The notes under the pieces were generated by a model. That model saw only the letters and a program-made list of their open reading frames with translations. It did not search any database and was not told the origin of the DNA. From a virus, in the IMG/VR virus record IMGVR_UViG_3300030419_004201, positions 1 to 39,531 of that record: a stretch of 39,531 bases of DNA. One strand, 5' to 3'. Both the position numbers and the translations under genes were made by a program. Positions 24,995 to 34,400 of the stretch are shown in pieces (within the stretch, counting starts at the first letter, position 1; each line of letters begins with the position of its first letter).

Positions 24995-25213
24995 GCTGAT
25001 GAACAGAATCGCCATCGAATAAGTGAGTTCAGTCTGCTTCATTTGATTAGCATTAAATGCTATCATCAGGAATGCACCTAGAGTGATACTGATGACTTGT
25101 ACCATTATCATGTCAATCAAGGACGATTTCTTCACATTGGTCATATCATAGATTCCCAACACTAAGGAATCAGAAGGCAGATATTGCATGGGGTTCATAC
25201 TTTGAGGTTTCAT
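24947..25213 (-). CDS. Small membrane protein, two predicted transmembrane segments
   Basis: This 88-residue protein has two hydrophobic segments, at about residues 36-53 (MVQVISITLGAFLMIAF) and 65-80 (YSMAILFISLLMTGAVY). They are joined by a short polar loop, NANQMKQTEL. The N-terminal 30 residues are soluble. It is last in a block of six genes that includes the small GTPase and two other membrane proteins. It starts 3 nt after the previous stop with GGTGGTG before it. Its function is unknown. A holin cannot be excluded from size and topology, but the context does not favour lysis. Confidence 0.7.
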   Translation of the reverse strand: MKPQSMNPMQYLPSDSLVLGIYDMTNVKKSSLIDMIMVQVISITLGAFLMIAFNANQMKQTELTYSMAILFISLLMTGAVYRRLSDRG

Positions 25214-25216
25214 TTA

Positions 25217-25855
25217 TCACACCACCGGAGGAACTGGAGTTTGTGTTGGTAGTCCTAGCGCTCCTCTGAATACATTGCCGACAGTACTGCCTACACTCTG
25301 CATAAAGCCAGGGTTGGCCATAGCAGCACCAAGAGCATCACTCATTAGATTCTGTTGAACCATATTCAGTATAGCCTGTTGTTGTTGCTGAGCCGCTGTT
25401 ATGGAAGTTTGAGCAGCAGTGGCTAGAGTGTTGTTCTCCATAGTCACGCTATCAGGAGTGGGGAGAAGTGTAGCATCAACAAATTCAAATTTCAATTTAC
25501 CGTCATCAGTCTCCACAAGATTGGTATTCTTCAGAGTCTCTACAGTAGCAAGAGCGCTGATTTTGTACATTAGTGAAACAAGTACCTGTAAATTAGGGCC
25601 AGCAAACCATCTGTCAACTGGTACACTAGTCTGTATAAGAGCAGCCATTACTTCCAAATCGCTCGGTGGAGCCAAAGGTGGTGGCTGTTGATATTGATAT
25701 CCCATCCCCCCCATTATCCCTGCGCCCATTGCACCATATGGATTAACATGAGGGTCAGCCCCCATAGCACCATTATATGTCGGGAGAGTTTGTTGATTGT
25801 TAGGTAAACCTAGAGGTGCTGGGTTTTGTGATTGTGAACTACCAAACCAACTCAT
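25217..25855 (-). CDS. Gly/Gln/Met-rich protein in GTPase block
   Basis: This 212-residue protein overlaps the upstream gene by 4 nt. The N-terminal 60 residues are low-complexity (GAMGAGIMGGMGYQYQQPPP). A helical core follows (LEVMAALIQTSVPVDRWFAG, LQVLVSLMYKISALATVETL). The last third is Ala/Gln-rich with QQQQQ. It ends in a weakly hydrophobic section with VGSTVGNVFRGALGLPTQ and PVPPVV. No domain is recognised. Composition suggests an oligomerising structural protein, possibly membrane-associated through its Ala/Gly segments. Confidence 0.65.
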   Translation of the reverse strand: MSWFGSSQSQNPAPLGLPNNQQTLPTYNGAMGADPHVNPYGAMGAGIMGGMGYQYQQPPPLAPPSDLEVMAALIQTSVPVDRWFAGPNLQVLVSLMYKISALATVETLKNTNLVETDDGKLKFEFVDATLLPTPDSVTMENNTLATAAQTSITAAQQQQQAILNMVQQNLMSDALGAAMANPGFMQSVGSTVGNVFRGALGLPTQTPVPPVV

Positions 25856-26874
25856 TCAACCACCCCTTGCATAGCCTCTGCCGCAGCATCTACTACCTCT
25901 TGCGTGGGAGGTGGAGCACTTGGAGTTTCCGCCTGTGGTGAAGTTTGTGCTAACAGTTCTTGTAGACCCATTGTTGGAGTATTAGATGGTTGGCCCGTAG
26001 AACTCATAATCGCTTCATTAATGACTCTAGAATTGACCCCAGTATCAAACTGTCTCATGTCAAACAATACCATTGTAATATCGTTATTACCGTCTGCATT
26101 CTGTAGTCTCACTACAGGGATATTGTCTTGTTTTAACATATTGAAGAATGGTTGATATCTCTGTAGTGGTAAAGGGGTATTATCCTTACCTACTAATCCA
26201 CCAGTCATACCTGCTACTGGAACAGTGACCATTGAGACCCCCTTATTCAGCCTAGATTTGAGAGTACTCGTAGTGCCATCTTCTTCGGCCTGTTCAGCAG
26301 TTTCCCATTTCAAAAGTAAATGATAGAGATGGAGATGTTCAGGACAATATGTACCTCTAATGATTCTACCACTGGTTACACCTTCACGAGCCTGAAACCC
26401 TCTAGATTCCCCGGTAACTGGGTCTGTAAAGTAGAGTTCCCACAGAGATTTCCCTGTTTCCTCATCTTTAATCATATCATACACATTACCAGCAGCCCTC
26501 ATTAAGTTATCAACATCACACCCGTCGATACAACAATGGGTAGCATCTCCAGCATACTGGTATTTCCCACCAAACCACCACCTACGCGGAGAGAATAAAC
26601 TTCTCTTAGTAGGAGTGAGTAATCTGTAGGCTTGCCGAATATCGGCCCTCCGAGCCTTCTTAGCGTTACCATGGGTAGAAGGATAGAAGTTGACCTTCGG
26701 TATTTCGATATGGGTTTGCATAGCCGCTTCCTGCATATAGGTCTGGGCTTGCGCCATCTCTCTCAATTGGGCCAAAGGTACCTGAGAGTTACCGGCTATC
26801 TGTAGCATTTGTTGGCTGTTATAAGACCCCAGTGGGGGTACTTCTGCGGGCTGTCCGAATGGGTTCATTACCAT
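25852..26874 (-). CDS. Zinc-binding protein next to the small GTPase
   Basis: The 340-residue protein starts at ATG 26874. Its GGTGAT site is formed by the stop region of the GTPase gene, so the two are translationally linked. The N-terminal part is helical and Met/Gln/Ala-rich (AQLREMAQAQTYMQEAAM-like). A Cys/His group lies at about 112-118 (HCCIDGCD) with a partner at 174-182 (YCPEHLHLYH), likely one metal site. A second domain follows around residues 210-280 (MVTVPVAGMTGGLVG, FFNMLKQDNIPVVRLQ, MVLFDMRQFDTGV). The C-terminus is Pro/Ala-rich. Translational linkage suggests it is a partner of the GTPase. The family is not recognised. Confidence 0.7.
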   Translation of the reverse strand: MVMNPFGQPAEVPPLGSYNSQQMLQIAGNSQVPLAQLREMAQAQTYMQEAAMQTHIEIPKVNFYPSTHGNAKKARRADIRQAYRLLTPTKRSLFSPRRWWFGGKYQYAGDATHCCIDGCDVDNLMRAAGNVYDMIKDEETGKSLWELYFTDPVTGESRGFQAREGVTSGRIIRGTYCPEHLHLYHLLLKWETAEQAEEDGTTSTLKSRLNKGVSMVTVPVAGMTGGLVGKDNTPLPLQRYQPFFNMLKQDNIPVVRLQNADGNNDITMVLFDMRQFDTGVNSRVINEAIMSSTGQPSNTPTMGLQELLAQTSPQAETPSAPPPTQEVVDAAAEAMQGVVE

Positions 26875-26878
26875 ATTA

Positions 26879-27595
26879 TCACCATGTTAGCATATCTATC
26901 AGAGTTTGTTCTACATTCCACCCTATCTTGGTGGCCATCATGCTTACTCTGCAAGGAATCCCTGCCTTTTGCAATTTCACCATTGCTGGCCGATATGGGT
27001 TGAATATAGGATGTTCCCTCAGCCTTTGAGATTGCCAGAGAATGTTCGCCTTCTGGTCCCACCATATGTCTGCCTTGTTTGCTACAATCCAGATTTGTTT
27101 GGGGGCGTATTTTTGCCCTTTCCAACGACTCTTGAGACTTCGATACTTCCATCTTCTCTCGATTAAGGCGTCTACGAGATACTCCAAACCTCCCACTGCG
27201 TCGATGGTATCTGCCCCGTTCCCATTCTGAGCCCTGTCGTCTATCATGAAGATGACCATCTCGACTTGCCGTTCTACCATGTCGTCTATCCAAAGATTCC
27301 AGAACCTCTGTTGACCCCCTAGGTCTGATGAGTGTACAACACGCTTCTCTCCCTTGTAGCGTATTCTTTTCCTGCTCGGATGAGGTAGAACATGGCCTGA
27401 CCCAATTAGTCTCTCTGGGTGGTCTGTCCTGTCCTCGACTTCCGCCATTTCGCCAGGAGTCGTCATGAACATGTCCAAGGTAGTCTTCCCTACCATTGTA
27501 GGGCCGTATATCCCTAACCTCCGAGGTTTCATGTAATTGTAGAGGTCTCTCCCGAATACTATTGCGCCCATTAGTAAAGAGCCGCCGAACGCCAT
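26879..27595 (-). CDS. Arf/SR-beta-like small GTPase with hydrophobic N-terminus
   Basis: This 238-residue protein shows the GTPase motifs in order. G1 is G31-P-T-M-V-G-K37-T38-T. G3 is D91-L-G-G-Q95, followed by RFWNLW, which recalls the WDxGGQ-x-x-x-R-x-x-W of the Arf family. G4 is N173-K-A-D176, and a possible G5 is MMATK at 219-223. Residues 2-15 (AFGGSLLMGAIVFG) are hydrophobic and could anchor the protein in a membrane, as in SR-beta. About 45 residues, basic in part, lie between strand beta-4 and G4. Arf-like GTPases occur in archaea, and a copy in a head-gene cluster of a virus is unusual. It lies 6 nt after a small membrane-protein gene. I am confident of the GTPase fold and less so of the subfamily. 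Confidence 0.8.
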   Translation of the reverse strand: MAFGGSLLMGAIVFGRDLYNYMKPRRLGIYGPTMVGKTTLDMFMTTPGEMAEVEDRTDHPERLIGSGHVLPHPSRKRIRYKGEKRVVHSSDLGGQQRFWNLWIDDMVERQVEMVIFMIDDRAQNGNGADTIDAVGGLEYLVDALIERRWKYRSLKSRWKGQKYAPKQIWIVANKADIWWDQKANILWQSQRLREHPIFNPYRPAMVKLQKAGIPCRVSMMATKIGWNVEQTLIDMLTW

Positions 27596-27601
27596 TCACG
27601 C

Positions 27602-27847
27602 TTACACCCAACCGCCGACTGTGTCCTGAGCCCATGCAATAAAGGAGTCTACTGTATTTTCCCATAGACTCATATCAGCATTGCTCTCTACAGCCGAAGT
27701 GATAAACACTGCTCCCGTAGTGAAAACAATAGTTCTGAACCAACCCCAACTATACTCATAATAGTTATCGAGTGTATTCTGCCAATGAAGAGCCTTCAGG
27801 GTCGCTTCAGTGGCATCATCACTAGGGGTCTTGAAAAGCCATCCCAT
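27602..27847 (-). CDS. Small one-pass membrane protein
   Basis: In this 81-residue protein a single hydrophobic segment lies at about residues 36-53 (WFRTIVFTTGAVFITSAV). Trp-rich flanks suit a membrane interface (HWQNTLDNYYEYSWGW and FIAWAQDTVGGWV). It lies between the coiled-coil membrane protein and the GTPase with gaps of 4 and 6 nt, so it should be co-expressed with both. No known family is recognised. Confidence 0.65.
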   Translation of the reverse strand: MGWLFKTPSDDATEATLKALHWQNTLDNYYEYSWGWFRTIVFTTGAVFITSAVESNADMSLWENTVDSFIAWAQDTVGGWV

Positions 27848-27851
27848 TCAA

Positions 27852-28409
27852 CTACACCTTCTTGGAAGCAAACCGACCACCAGGCCCTCTTGGTTGCTTA
27901 TCGGAAGGACCCAAGTCAATAGAACCTTTCTCCTCTGCGCTATGCTGAGGAGGGGCAGGGGGCTGAGGTACAAGCATGTCACCCATGTTCATAAGGTCGG
28001 CCTCAGTACTTTGAAGTGTTTGTTGGTGTTCCATCATCTCCATTTGTCGAGCAAATTGCGCTTCCTGCATTCTCATCTCGAGTTCCATCTGCCTGTTAGC
28101 CATCTGTTGTTGCATCTGTTGCATTCTGCGAGTCCTTTCCCTGTCCATGCGTGCGAAGCCCGCCTTATGGTCCATGGAATCCTGCATCAATAACTTGTAT
28201 AGAACAAAGGACATCCCTTGTAAAGTGAAGGCGGCCATCGCGTATGTGTAAGCGTTTGTCTGAGTATCACTGGCTTTGAGCCAGAGACCAGAATCAAACA
28301 CAGCGATAGTTGCCCCCACGAGTAGGGACACAAAGGTGATTAGACCCAGAACCCTCAATTCATCTGCAGTTGTTTCACTAGGTTGTAGGGGTAGATTAGG
28401 CGATGCCAT
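27852..28409 (-). CDS. Two-pass membrane protein with Met/Gln coiled coil
   Basis: This 185-residue protein is first in the GTPase block. Segments at about 19-39 (LRVLGLITFVSLLVGATIAV) and 53-75 (YAMAAFTLQGMSFVLYKLLM) are transmembrane. Residues 85-135 form a long charged and Met/Gln-rich coiled coil (RTRRMQQMQQQMANRQMELE). The tail is Pro-rich and ends RGPGGRFASKKV, a short basic Gly-rich motif. GAGGAAG precedes ATG, and an A/T-rich TATA-like box lies 40 bp upstream. The design suits a membrane-anchored scaffold that reaches into the cytoplasm or capsid. Its function is unknown. Confidence 0.7.
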   Translation of the reverse strand: MASPNLPLQPSETTADELRVLGLITFVSLLVGATIAVFDSGLWLKASDTQTNAYTYAMAAFTLQGMSFVLYKLLMQDSMDHKAGFARMDRERTRRMQQMQQQMANRQMELEMRMQEAQFARQMEMMEHQQTLQSTEADLMNMGDMLVPQPPAPPQHSAEEKGSIDLGPSDKQPRGPGGRFASKKV

Positions 28410-28483
28410 AGTTCTTCCTCAGCGGTGCGATAGGCTAGGACCTCATATATTCTCCGGTTGGAAGGTTGACCGAGTTATCGTTT
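28410..28483 (-). promoter_or_regulatory. Largest intergenic gap, probable promoter for the GTPase block
   Basis: This 74-bp gap follows the giant 2907-residue gene. On the minus strand, CGGAGAATATATGAG at about 28443-28457 resembles an archaeal BRE-TATA element. A start site about 25 nt downstream would leave a 15-nt leader holding the GAGGAAG site. A CGGT/ACCG inverted repeat lies upstream. A bacterial -10/-35 pair is not apparent. Confidence 0.4.
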
Positions 28484-31400
28484 TTATCTGATAATTTCAA
28501 TATTCTTAAGAATCTCATCCCAAGCAAGTGACATCGGTTCACCTGTTTGGACTTCATCATCATCATCCCATACTGCTGGTGGAGGAGTTGGTAATGATGG
28601 ACCTGTTATCTGACCAGCCTCTTCTGTACTCAAAATGCCCCTGTCATCTCCTCTTTCTGGGAGTGTAGGTAAGTCGATTCCTAGACCTCCCAAAGTTTGG
28701 TGTAACCTCTGATTATAACTCTCAGCATGGTCTAATCTACCTTCATTATGGGCTCTAATAGTCTCATCATGGAAAGCCGCAGGTGTGAATAACACATCTT
28801 TACTAGCCATGTCCAAAGGCTCTTCTATCCCAAATGTGCCTTCTTCTTTACCACCAGAAGAATATTTGAAATGGCCATCAGCACGCTTGTCCAGGTTATC
28901 CATTTGGGCAGCGAAAATCTCACCAGCGGTTCCCATCACACCATCTTTTACTGCCATATGGCCGTGCTTAGGGCCCAAATTCCCATCTAGTATTCTCTGA
29001 GCCCGCTCTCGACCATCTCCAACACTACTAGTCAAGAAAGAGCCGTGCCCCATAGTCAAAGGTATATCACGAATCATTCCAGGCTGAGAAGGGTCGGCAA
29101 TCTCTAATCTGTAAACTTTATTGCCTGTTTGCTGCTTGTTCAAGAGAGCGATAGGCTCCCCCTCATCTGTTATAGTATCAAAAGATAGAAGCATACGAGC
29201 GTCTCTTAATCTTGTTTTATCATTATCATTCAATTGTCTTTTCTTACCTAACCTATCAATAGTCTTCTTAGCGCTCGCAAATCTCTTCTTCAAAAATGGA
29301 GATGGTTTCCAATCAGGGAGACGACCTTTACTCTCAGCAGGGCCTGGGCTACCTAAATCAGCAAACGACCTAGCACCAGTTATTCTAAACAATTCTCTGA
29401 TTTGACCCCCACCCGTACCAGCAGCCAATAACGAAGTAATATCTTGAGCCATTTTCTGTGCAGAACGATAACCTTTGAATCTCGCCTTTTTGAATGTGGG
29501 GTGTTTCCAATGATTACCAGAGAAGAAACCAGAGTTCATAGTAGGCACTAGAGTGTTTGGGTCCAACAATGCTCTCAATTGATGTTCAGCCTTATCTGCC
29601 AATTTCTTGTTTTGAACACTGGTCATATTGCTTATCTCTGGTGCCTCCCCCTCTCCTCCTGAAAACCCAGACATCCCAGCAGCCGCAAGCATGGATAAAG
29701 AGAACCCAGACCCTCCTGCAGATAGCCTCAAAGCATGGACTGCTTTCTCAAGAGCATCACCTTTGATGGGTTTGAATGACGAATCATCTCCTTCAAAGCC
29801 TTCTACAATATGATAGTTAGGCCTGTGATATTGTACTATAGCATACTTATCCCAACCAGCATCTATAGTCCCCTCTCCACCCCCATAAAGCCTCTCTTTC
29901 GTGGAATCACCTAAACAATAATGACCATCATCTAGTGCGACACAATTATTGCATTGGACAGGATTGTTTTCCCGGTCTAAATAAACACCTTCACCCTGAC
30001 ACTGTGGACACTTAATCAGAGCGGGGTCATGACCACCCATTTTGGCGACTGATTCTGCTCTAGCCCTCAAAGAACCTCTATTGTCTAAGGCTGAGGCAAT
30101 CCAATTAAGGCCGTCCATATTAAGTAAACCACCCCAATTTTGGCTTGGGTTGATATAATCCCGATTAGGTTCACTAAAACTAGCAAAGCAAGATGGGCAG
30201 CGACCTTCTTCTACATCATCTCTACTGAGTTTCATAAAACACTGTGGGCACACTGATTGTGGGTAAACACCTTTCAAGTAAAGATTAGTTTCACCGACAC
30301 TCACCTTGGTACCATGCTGAGGGTTGGTAGGGTCAAAACCATGTGGGATATACATCAAAGTGGAGATGTCATGTGGAATGGCCCCAGTGTGTGTGCCTAA
30401 ATCCATTGGTGTATGAGGTATTTCTTGACCACTGTGCTCATCAACAATATCAGGGTGGGTGAAATAAGGGATGTGCATATCTAACTGTGGGAAGGAGTCC
30501 ATATATTCCTGAACACCCTCGTTAAGTATTTCGTCCCATTCTTCTTCTAATTCTTCTCTCTTCTTCTCTAGACCATCTTCATCAAGCCTTGTTTTCATTA
30601 AGTGTTCATACTCTTTCTTGTTTATATCCCCGTTCTTAAGTCTCTTTCTCAATACATCTGGCTGTTCTTCTTGATATTGTCGCTTAAGCCTTCTGAGTTC
30701 GATAAACTTCTCTGCCGTTAAACCTCTCATCTTATCTCGAAAAGCCACTCTATGTGTGTCCTTTTCATTTTCAGGTATGCTATGAGGGACAGTACCATAA
30801 GGTATAGTGCCCACCATATTGAAACCTAAGGCGAGCATTCTCTGAACCCCTTCCATACCTCCATAATACTGTCTAGAGGGTATTTCATACCCTAAAGCCT
30901 CTTGCATACGCGGACTCTTCATTAATTCAGCGTGGTTTGGGGCTTCATTATCAGTCTCCTGTAATTCTAGCCTTTGCTTACCTCCCCCGACATGAAGAGT
31001 ATGTTCACGAAGTCTAGTAGCACCACAGTATTTCTGGTCTGTCGGGATAATCTGGGAACAACCGGGGTACCCACATTCCCCAAATACAGGTTTCTTACCA
31101 CCTTCCCACTCAGTGGGTTTAGGTTTCTCCCCTTCTTCCAATAATGGGGGTTCAGGTTCAGAAGTTCCATACCTCCCCCATTCGTCCATTGAGTCTTTCA
31201 AACCCTCGAGTTTTCTGTCTTGAGCCTCAGAACCAGCAGGGACTCCCCAACCCTCCTGTGGTGGAGGCCCAATCTGACTCTTCTCTCTTCCTCCCGCGCC
31301 CCAGAACTCATTTGCTGTCATCTTCTCTAATCGCTTGTCAAAAGGGGTAGTACTTCCCATACCACCAGTCTCACTATACCAAGGGTCACGGATGGAGTAT

Positions 31401-34400
31401 ACCATCCCAGTCAGATTGCCTTCGTCATCACGCTCTTCAAAGTAAAGTCTACCAGTGGACCGAGGGCGGGTTTCACTTAACAATGAGTTATTATCAACAT
31501 AATCACCAGTAATTTCTTCTGGCATCTGGTTAATCTTAGCATTAGCGGGATTCACTATCAATTCTGTAGGCTCAAAAGGTTTAGTAGGCAACTTTGTCTC
31601 TATGCCCCAACATTCCATAGATTGCCCAGCGAGGAACTGTTTACCCATATGCAACTTTTCCGCTTCTCGCTCAGAAAGGCTTACCCCACCATGCCCATCA
31701 CAACCTGAACAAACATGAGTCCCTTCACAGGCTGGACATTGTAATTTCATATGCTCATCATCTACAAACCAAGTAGGATTATCAGCATCGAAATTAGGAT
31801 GGTCTTCCCAATTCTTATGAGTGTGGGGTCTAGCATTATCTCTGAAGAATTGAAGCACTCTAGGGTCACCATAATGAATCTCACCATTACTAATGATAGG
31901 CCTACCTGCACTATCTAACGCTAAATATGAGCGCTCTCCTTCCGATGTCCTGAAATCAATGAAAGCAGGGGCGAAATGAACAAAGTCTTCAACATTCATA
32001 TGACCAATCCCGTCACAAGCATTACAAGCAGTAGCATAGCCCCATGGATTTAGATTAGACCTATTTCTAATGGGCATGTTTGCTCTAAGCGCCCGTTTAG
32101 AACCTTCAGGGTCTGTAGAGCGTCTCATCAGCATATCATGCACGCGTTCCCACGCATCTTCCATAGCATGTTCAACACTTTCCCCATCTCCATAAGATTT
32201 CACTAAATCTTCAAGGGACAAAGGAAAAATATCTTTGTCTCCTAATTCCCACATTCGCCCTGTAAGTTTTCCAAAAATAGAGTTAGCAAGCCACCGCATT
32301 TCCTCTAATGTCTTACCCTTTGTGGCCATCAAACCATTAGTTTTCTGGTATAATTCATGTTCAGGGTCATCAAGACCAGGGTGGTGGTCAATCCAAGCCT
32401 GTGCAATATCTACAGGCATATTCCGGTTGTTCAAGAAAAGGGCCATATCGGGGAAATGTTCAGTAGTTGGCATAAACCCATGGTGGTCTGGAGAATAATG
32501 GCCATACATCAAACTGTCCTGACAATCTCGATAGTGACCTTTGAGTTCCCCAAATACCCTTTCTATATTTTCAGGGATTATGAAAGGCTCACTCGAGTCA
32601 CTAATATTGAATATAGATTCTGGCCAACCATGTTCTTCAGCCCATTCTGCTCTGGGACCTAGATAATGATACTTCCATTCTTTCTCTGCTACCAGTAAAG
32701 GCGCTATAAGATGTAAACCAGTTTTCAACTCATTTCTGTGCACAGAATTAATTTTCTCCCCTTTATCTAAACCTAGGGTCTTTCTAGCCCAATCTTGCAT
32801 ACTCTTCTCATCACCCATTCTCAAACCAGGGGGTAATTCCTCAATATTTGTTTCACCTGCCGTAAGATAAAGTGGGTTACCATGTGTACCGACAAGATAG
32901 TCGGGGGCAAGAATATGTATAGCGTACAACCTTCTCAATTCATCATCATTCTCAGGCTCGAGAATGTCTTCCCTCTCAATTTTATCTAAGAAGGCTTCAC
33001 CGTCGGTATAATTCTCTCTATCATATTCACTCATACCCGGAAGAGTGTCTCTATGAGCATTAGAGTCAAAATATCTACTATGGAACTTGTGAGTGAATAG
33101 TTCTTGAGGAGTAGGTCTTTGGCTTCTCCTTCTTAATGCAGCATACTTAGCAAAATCAAGGTCACCAACATGTTGACGGCGCCTAGGGCCTTGAAGTTTC
33201 TCACGCCTTCTCCCTTGTCTCATCTTACGATACTCCTCAATAAAATCCTTACCTTCTGCCTCCCATTCCGCCTTTTGCTCTGGGCTAATACTCATAATAG
33301 TGTCAAAGTTTTCATCCTTATCCTGAATCTCATCCAAAAATGGGCCTCGGGCCCAACTGGCATCTTGTATTTTCTGCAATTCAGGGGGTAGCATCTCATA
33401 TTCTACCAATTGTTGGTAGATAGTCTGACCATCTTCATTTTGGGGGTCATTAGGACAACCTTGACCTCTCCTACCAATTCCAGAAGCGTTGTGATATCCG
33501 TCCTCGTCACCAAGATAAGGGACATCTAAGGATGTAGAGCCAGTAACTAACATTGGGGGGTCGAGCGACTTTGCAGCATTCATACAAAAGGGGCAATGTG
33601 TGTTTTCAGGTGTCATCTCATCGTCAGTACCCATGCTTTCCTCTATTGCTTTACCAGTGCCAAAGTCTGAGAACCCTTCTCGCCTATGCTTATCTAAAGC
33701 CTCTCCATAGTCTGAACCAAGAGCAGCATTGAACTCATTACTTTCCCTCATCACTAAATCTTCTAAATTAAGATTAAGCATCTCTATTTGAGATTTTAAG
33801 TCTTCAGTGGGATTTTCCAAATACATATGCATTTTCGCTACTATATCATCGTGTAGACGCCTGTATTCATGTGCCAGAATTAAAGCCTCAGAGTTTATAT
33901 CTGACGGATTATGGAATACTTTAGATTTAATCCCTAGGCCTTGACTCACCCTCTGATTATGACCATTACCGCAACAATGACAAGCGGGGGTCCCATCTCT
34001 CATTAGGTGATTATCTGTGACTGCTGGTACCATAGTCTGTTTACTATATCTTTGAATACCAGTACTTCTCTCTAAGTATTGACCATCACCTAAATACTCC
34101 CTTTCAACACAAGCGGGGCAATTAACTCCTTCTTTATAGTTACCCGTCCCCTTCTCTCTAGCCCAGCCCTTACCATGGCACACACCACAAGGTATAGCAC
34201 TAGACCGAGTATCAAATCTACCTGGATTGTTAATTTTACCTAAATGGTTCTTCACTCTCTGCTCAATAGCCTCAGGGTAATCAGGTAAGTGTTTATCGTA
34301 AGATAACATCTCACATAACTCTTCAAACCATGGGGAATGGACAGCATCTCTCAAAAAGAATCCTAGATGGCCATGGTTCTCGTCTGCTTTATTGAAAGCC

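Noticed and set aside
26868-27665. Minus-strand frame of 265 codons overlapping the GTPase in another frame
   Set aside because: It has Arg/Gly/Ser-rich shadow composition and would exclude a GTPase with all key motifs in order.
28484-28510. TTATC/GATAA inverted repeat after the giant gene as a terminator
   Set aside because: The arms are only 5 bp, the sequence is A-rich rather than followed by a T-run on the minus strand, and part lies in the coding end.
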